A stretch of 9,277 nucleotides of DNA from Niastella sp966211305 (GTDB lineage Bacteria; Bacteroidota; Bacteroidia; Chitinophagales; Chitinophagaceae): NCBI GenBank assembly GCA_966211305.1, contig CBIHPC010000246.1, forward strand, positions 1-9,277, in the 5' to 3' direction. Position 1 is the first letter of the stretch. Each line of letters starts with the position of its first letter. Positions 6,563 through 9,277 of this stretch are shown one piece after another. Made by a program: the position numbers and the translations under genes. Under the pieces are notes generated by a model that saw only the letters and a program-made list of their open reading frames with translations, made no database searches and was not told the DNA's origin.

Positions 6563-8605
6563 CTACCCCTTCATTTCCTGCAATTGCTTTTGCAACGAAA
6601 ACATTTCGTCGCGCAGGCGGGCTGCTTCCATAAAGTCGAGGTCGCGGGCCGCTTTTTCCATTTCCTTTTTGGTTTTGGCAATCGCTTTTTCCATTTGCGG
6701 AATGGTTTGGTAAACGACCTGTTCTTCTGCAGCAGCGGTAGCAACCAGTTCTTCGTTTGGCGCCAGCGCATGCGGGTTGGCCGGGTCGTATCCTTTAATA
6801 TCGAGTACAGAGGTTTGGGCAAACACCTGATCGCGCGATTTCTTCACCGTTCTTGGAACAATACCGTGCAGCGTATTATGGGCGATCTGCTTTTCGCGGC
6901 GGCGGCTGGTTTCATCGATCGTTCGTTGCATACTTTCGGTCATCTTATCGGCGTAAAAGATCACCAGTCCGTCAACGTTGCGGGCGGCGCGGCCTGCCGT
7001 TTGGGTCAGTGATTTTTCATTACGCAGGAAACCTTCTTTATCGGCATCCAGGATGGCCACCAGCGAAACTTCCGGCAGATCGAGACCCTCACGCAACAGG
7101 TTTACCCCTACCAGTACGTCAATGTCGCCGAGGCGCAACTGGCGCAGGATCTCTACCCTTTCCAGGGTATCAACCTCGCTATGGATATATTTTGATTTTA
7201 TATTGATGCGGTGAAGGTATTTGTCCATTTCTTCCGCCATCCGTTTGGTAAGGGTGGTTACCAGAACGCGGTCGCCTTTCTTTACCCGTTTGTCAATTTC
7301 ATCGAGCAGGTCGTCGATCTGGTTCACGCTGGGGCGAATTTCAATGGGCGGGTCAAGCAAACCCGTGGGGCGCACCACCTGTTCAACCACAACGCCGCCT
7401 GTTTTTTCCAGTTCATAATCACCAGGGGTGGCCGAAACAAAAATTGTCTGATCGAGCATGGATTCAAACTCATGAAAGTTCAGGGGGCGGTTGTCGAGTG
7501 CTGAAGGCAGGCGGAAACCATAATCAACCAGCACCAGCTTGCGGCTCCTGTCGCCCCCATACATTCCGCTAACCTGCGGAACGGTCTGGTGGCTTTCATC
7601 AATTACACATAAAAAGTCTTTCGGGAAGTAGTCGAGCAGGCAGAACGGCCGGGTGCCGGGGTAGCGGCGGTCGAAAAAGCGGGAGTAGTTTTCTACCCCA
7701 TTACAATAGCCCAGTTCGCGAATCATTTCGATATCGTAGTTCACCCTTTCGTTAAGGCGCTGTGCCTCAATAAATTTTCCAACGCTTTTAAAGTATTCTA
7801 CCTGGGCGGCGCTCTCATCCTGGATCTCGTTCAGGATCTGTGTAATCATGTCTTTGGGCGCCAGGTACAGGTTGGCCGGGAAGATAGCGGCATTTTCAAC
7901 CATGCCGATCCGTTTACCGGTTTTTATATCGAGGGTTTCTATGGTCTCAATTTCGTCGCCAAAGAAGGTAATGCGGTAACCAAAGTCAACATAAGGCAGG
8001 TTGATGTCAACCGTATCGCCCTGTACCCTGAAATTCCCGCGGTTGAAATCGATCGTACTGCGCGAATACAGGGAATTGACAAGCGCATGTAAAAAGCCCT
8101 GCCGGCTGATCACCTGGCCCTGGTGAATACGGATGATCCCGTTCTCAAATTCAGCAGGGTTACCGATACCATATATACAGCTTACTGAGGCCACAACGAT
8201 TATATCGCGGCGGCCGCTAAGCAACTCGGTGGTGGCCTGCAGGCGCAGTTTGTCCAATTCCTCGTTGATACTGAGGTCCTTTTCAATATAGGTATCGCTT
8301 ACAGGCATGTAGGCCTCGGGCTGGTAATAATCATAATAGCTTACAAAATACCCAACGGCGTTTTCGGGGAAGAACTGTTTGAACTCGCCGTATAACTGGG
8401 CCACCAGGGTTTTGTTATGGGTGAGCACCAGGGTTGGTTTTTGTACCTGCTGAATGACATTGGCAATGGTAAAAGTTTTACCAGAGCCGGTTACCCCCAG
8501 CAGGGTTTGATATTTTTCACCATCGCGGAGCCCGGCTGTGAGCTGGCGAATGGCCTCCGGCTGGTCGCCGGCAGGTTGATATGGAGCAAAGAGTTTAAAA
8601 GCCAT
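6563..8605 (-). CDS. uvrB: Excinuclease ABC subunit B
   Basis: UvrB is the ATP-dependent damage-verifying subunit of UvrABC nucleotide excision repair. It receives the lesion from UvrA, opens the helix and recruits UvrC. At 680 residues it matches the family (E. coli about 673). The N-terminus is canonical (FAPYQPAGDQPEAI). Walker A is GVTGSGKT (37-44). The Tyr-rich beta-hairpin that inserts between strands is at about 90-112 (SYYDYYQPEAY). DESH (336-339) is the Walker B box, followed by SATPGDYE (391-398). Helicase motifs REGLDLPE (505-512) and QTAGRAAR (535-542) follow. A C-terminal UVR motif (about 637-672) should bind UvrC/UvrA. All motifs look intact. The start is supported by the MAFKLFAPYQPAGDQP alignment. 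A TAAATTTG promoter element lies 44 bp upstream, with no Shine-Dalgarno sequence. Confidence 0.98.
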   Translation of the reverse strand: MAFKLFAPYQPAGDQPEAIRQLTAGLRDGEKYQTLLGVTGSGKTFTIANVIQQVQKPTLVLTHNKTLVAQLYGEFKQFFPENAVGYFVSYYDYYQPEAYMPVSDTYIEKDLSINEELDKLRLQATTELLSGRRDIIVVASVSCIYGIGNPAEFENGIIRIHQGQVISRQGFLHALVNSLYSRSTIDFNRGNFRVQGDTVDINLPYVDFGYRITFFGDEIETIETLDIKTGKRIGMVENAAIFPANLYLAPKDMITQILNEIQDESAAQVEYFKSVGKFIEAQRLNERVNYDIEMIRELGYCNGVENYSRFFDRRYPGTRPFCLLDYFPKDFLCVIDESHQTVPQVSGMYGGDRSRKLVLVDYGFRLPSALDNRPLNFHEFESMLDQTIFVSATPGDYELEKTGGVVVEQVVRPTGLLDPPIEIRPSVNQIDDLLDEIDKRVKKGDRVLVTTLTKRMAEEMDKYLHRINIKSKYIHSEVDTLERVEILRQLRLGDIDVLVGVNLLREGLDLPEVSLVAILDADKEGFLRNEKSLTQTAGRAARNVDGLVIFYADKMTESMQRTIDETSRRREKQIAHNTLHGIVPRTVKKSRDQVFAQTSVLDIKGYDPANPHALAPNEELVATAAAEEQVVYQTIPQMEKAIAKTKKEMEKAARDLDFMEAARLRDEMFSLQKQLQEMKG

Positions 8606-8612
8606 AATATTA

Positions 8613-8621
8613 TGTGGATAG
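8613..8621 (-). promoter_or_regulatory. DnaA-box-like 9-mer in the uvrB leader
   Basis: The minus strand reads CTATCCACA, one mismatch from TTATCCACA. It abuts the palindrome ATAATATTAT (8604-8613), which overlaps the uvrB start codon. The shared string TTATGTGGATA is also present at 6400-6410, where the palindrome is on the other side of the box. If functional, a protein bound here would cover the uvrB translation start. It may be chance. Confidence 0.25.
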
Positions 8622-8648
8622 GACCAGGAAATAAGTGCAAAATGTACA

Positions 8649-8676
8649 CAAATTTACCGCCTTAACCCTTTCCAAA
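8649..8676 (-). promoter_or_regulatory. Candidate uvrB promoter
   Basis: On the minus strand TAAATTTG (8656-8649) matches the Bacteroidota -7 consensus TAnnTTTG exactly, and TTTG (8676-8673) lies 16 bases upstream as a possible -33 element. The spacing is a few bases shorter than usual. Transcription would begin near 8643, leaving a leader of about 37 bases before the uvrB ATG. The -33 element lies within the hairpin at 8666-8696. Confidence 0.5.
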
Positions 8677-8696
8677 GTTGATGGCTTTGGAAAGGG
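8666..8696. other. 12-bp perfect hairpin between mgsA and uvrB
   Basis: CCCTTTCCAAAG (8666-8677) pairs perfectly with CTTTGGAAAGGG (8685-8696) around a 7-base loop. No T run follows on either strand, so it is not a textbook intrinsic terminator. It lies 187 bp past the mgsA stop and about 60 bp before uvrB. It could mark the 3' end of mgsA or act as an inverted operator over the uvrB -33 region. Confidence 0.5.
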
Positions 8697-8882
8697 GCCT
8701 ATATAGAACGGATCAGGCTTTCAATTGTTCAGGTATTTGAGCAGAATTAAATGCGGGCTGGCGTTGGGTGCCCATTATTTCCGCAGGTGCTTGTGTTGTC
8801 TGTGATGATCTTTTTGGAAAGGTTGAATGGGCAGCGCATACGGCCTGGCGTTTCGCTGTAATCGCGTTGACCGTACGAAACG

Positions 8883-9277
8883 TTAAACTTTCCGGTTCAG
8901 ATAACTGGTGTAGTCAGGGATATTTACCAGGTATTCTTCCATCATTAATGGCGAGGTGAGTATAAAATCGGCGGTAGCGCGGTCATTGGCAACAATACAG
9001 TTCCAGGCAATGGCTACCCGTAATAAGGCTTTTACATCGCTGTCGTGCGGTTGTGCTTCCATGGGGTCCCAGAAAAAGATCAGCATGTCTATATCGCCGC
9101 TGGCTATCATGGCGCCAATTTGCTGATCGCCGCCCAAAGGTCCGCTGAGCAAGGCTCTTACCGGGCGGTCGAGTGAGTTCTCCAATAATTTACCGGTGGT
9201 TCCGGTCGCATACAATTCATGCCTTGCCAATACGGTCTTATTAAACTCTGCCCATTCAATAAGGTCTTTCTTCTTGT
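8883..9277 (-). CDS. mgsA: Methylglyoxal synthase, 5' end cut by the window edge
   Basis: MgsA converts dihydroxyacetone phosphate to methylglyoxal and phosphate in the cytoplasm, a glycolytic bypass that restores free phosphate when sugar phosphates build up. In view are 130 residues and the TAA stop (8883-8885). The frame stays open to the right edge. Family motifs run in order: LYATGTTG (phosphate binding), SGPLGGDQQIGA with the catalytic Asp of GGDQQ, LIFFWDP, QPHDSDVKALLR with the conserved His and Asp, and ATADFILTSP. Compared from memory with the E. coli enzyme (about 152 residues), the first visible Lys aligns near residue 22. About 20 residues including the N-terminal His-Asp pair are therefore just outside the window. 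A TTG at 9228-9230 is internal and not the start, because the upstream KKKDLIEWAEFNKTV also aligns. uvrB follows 277 bp downstream on the same strand. Confidence 0.95.
   Translation of the reverse strand, partial: KKKDLIEWAEFNKTVLARHELYATGTTGKLLENSLDRPVRALLSGPLGGDQQIGAMIASGDIDMLIFFWDPMEAQPHDSDVKALLRVAIAWNCIVANDRATADFILTSPLMMEEYLVNIPDYTSYLNRKV

Noticed and set aside
8747..8839. Frame of 30 codons on the minus strand after mgsA (starts MRCPFNLSKK)
   Set aside because: It has two Cys residues and a proper start and stop, but no ribosome binding site, no leader or core signature of a known peptide family, and a length common by chance.
8768..8959. Frame of 63 codons on the plus strand
   Set aside because: It overlaps the 3' end of mgsA in antisense and its product has no recognisable features.
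9228..9230. TTG as the start of methylglyoxal synthase
   Set aside because: The frame stays open to the window edge and the residues upstream of TTG align with the family's N-terminal helix, so the real start is outside the window.

Overview
The window looks like ordinary chromosomal DNA of a Bacteroidota bacterium, most likely of the Chitinophagales (Chitinophaga/Niastella-like). This rests on the style of the proteins, on near-exact TAnnTTTG promoter elements of the Bacteroidota type, and on the lack of Shine-Dalgarno sequences before most genes. It is a family-level impression without any database search. I see no mobile element, CRISPR array, tRNA or rRNA.

Layout from left to right. (1) 1-2133, minus: a large secreted protein that runs off the left edge. 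It has a signal peptide, three degenerate repeats of about 100 residues, a conserved Tyr/Gly/Trp block and a Gly/Arg/Tyr-rich tail made of 22-23 residue tandem repeats. (2) 2134-2362: divergent intergenic region with a TAnnTTTG element almost touching the tmk start. (3) 2363-2998, plus: thymidylate kinase (tmk). (4) 3031-3065: strong bidirectional terminator between convergent tmk and polA. (5) 3088-5955, minus: full-length DNA polymerase I (polA) with 5' nuclease, apparently intact 3'-5' exonuclease and polymerase domains. (6) 5956-6562: a region with two inverted repeats, a 54-residue single-pass membrane protein gene (6181-6345, minus), a perfect DnaA-box 9-mer and the uvrB terminator. (7) 6563-8605, minus: excinuclease subunit B (uvrB). 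(8) 8606-8882: the uvrB upstream region, with a promoter candidate, a 12-bp perfect hairpin and a second, one-mismatch DnaA-like box. (9) 8883-9277, minus: methylglyoxal synthase (mgsA), cut at its 5' end by the right edge.

The recognisable genes fit DNA metabolism: dTTP supply (Tmk), gap filling and primer removal (Pol I), and damage verification in nucleotide excision repair (UvrB, whose excision gaps Pol I fills). MgsA makes methylglyoxal, a DNA-modifying metabolite, so its place next to uvrB is suggestive but may be chance. I do not see a new multi-gene system. The items most worth checking are the multi-repeat secreted protein, a possible sliding-clamp motif in the Pol I linker, the unannotated-size membrane protein, and the paired DnaA-box/AT-palindrome sites.
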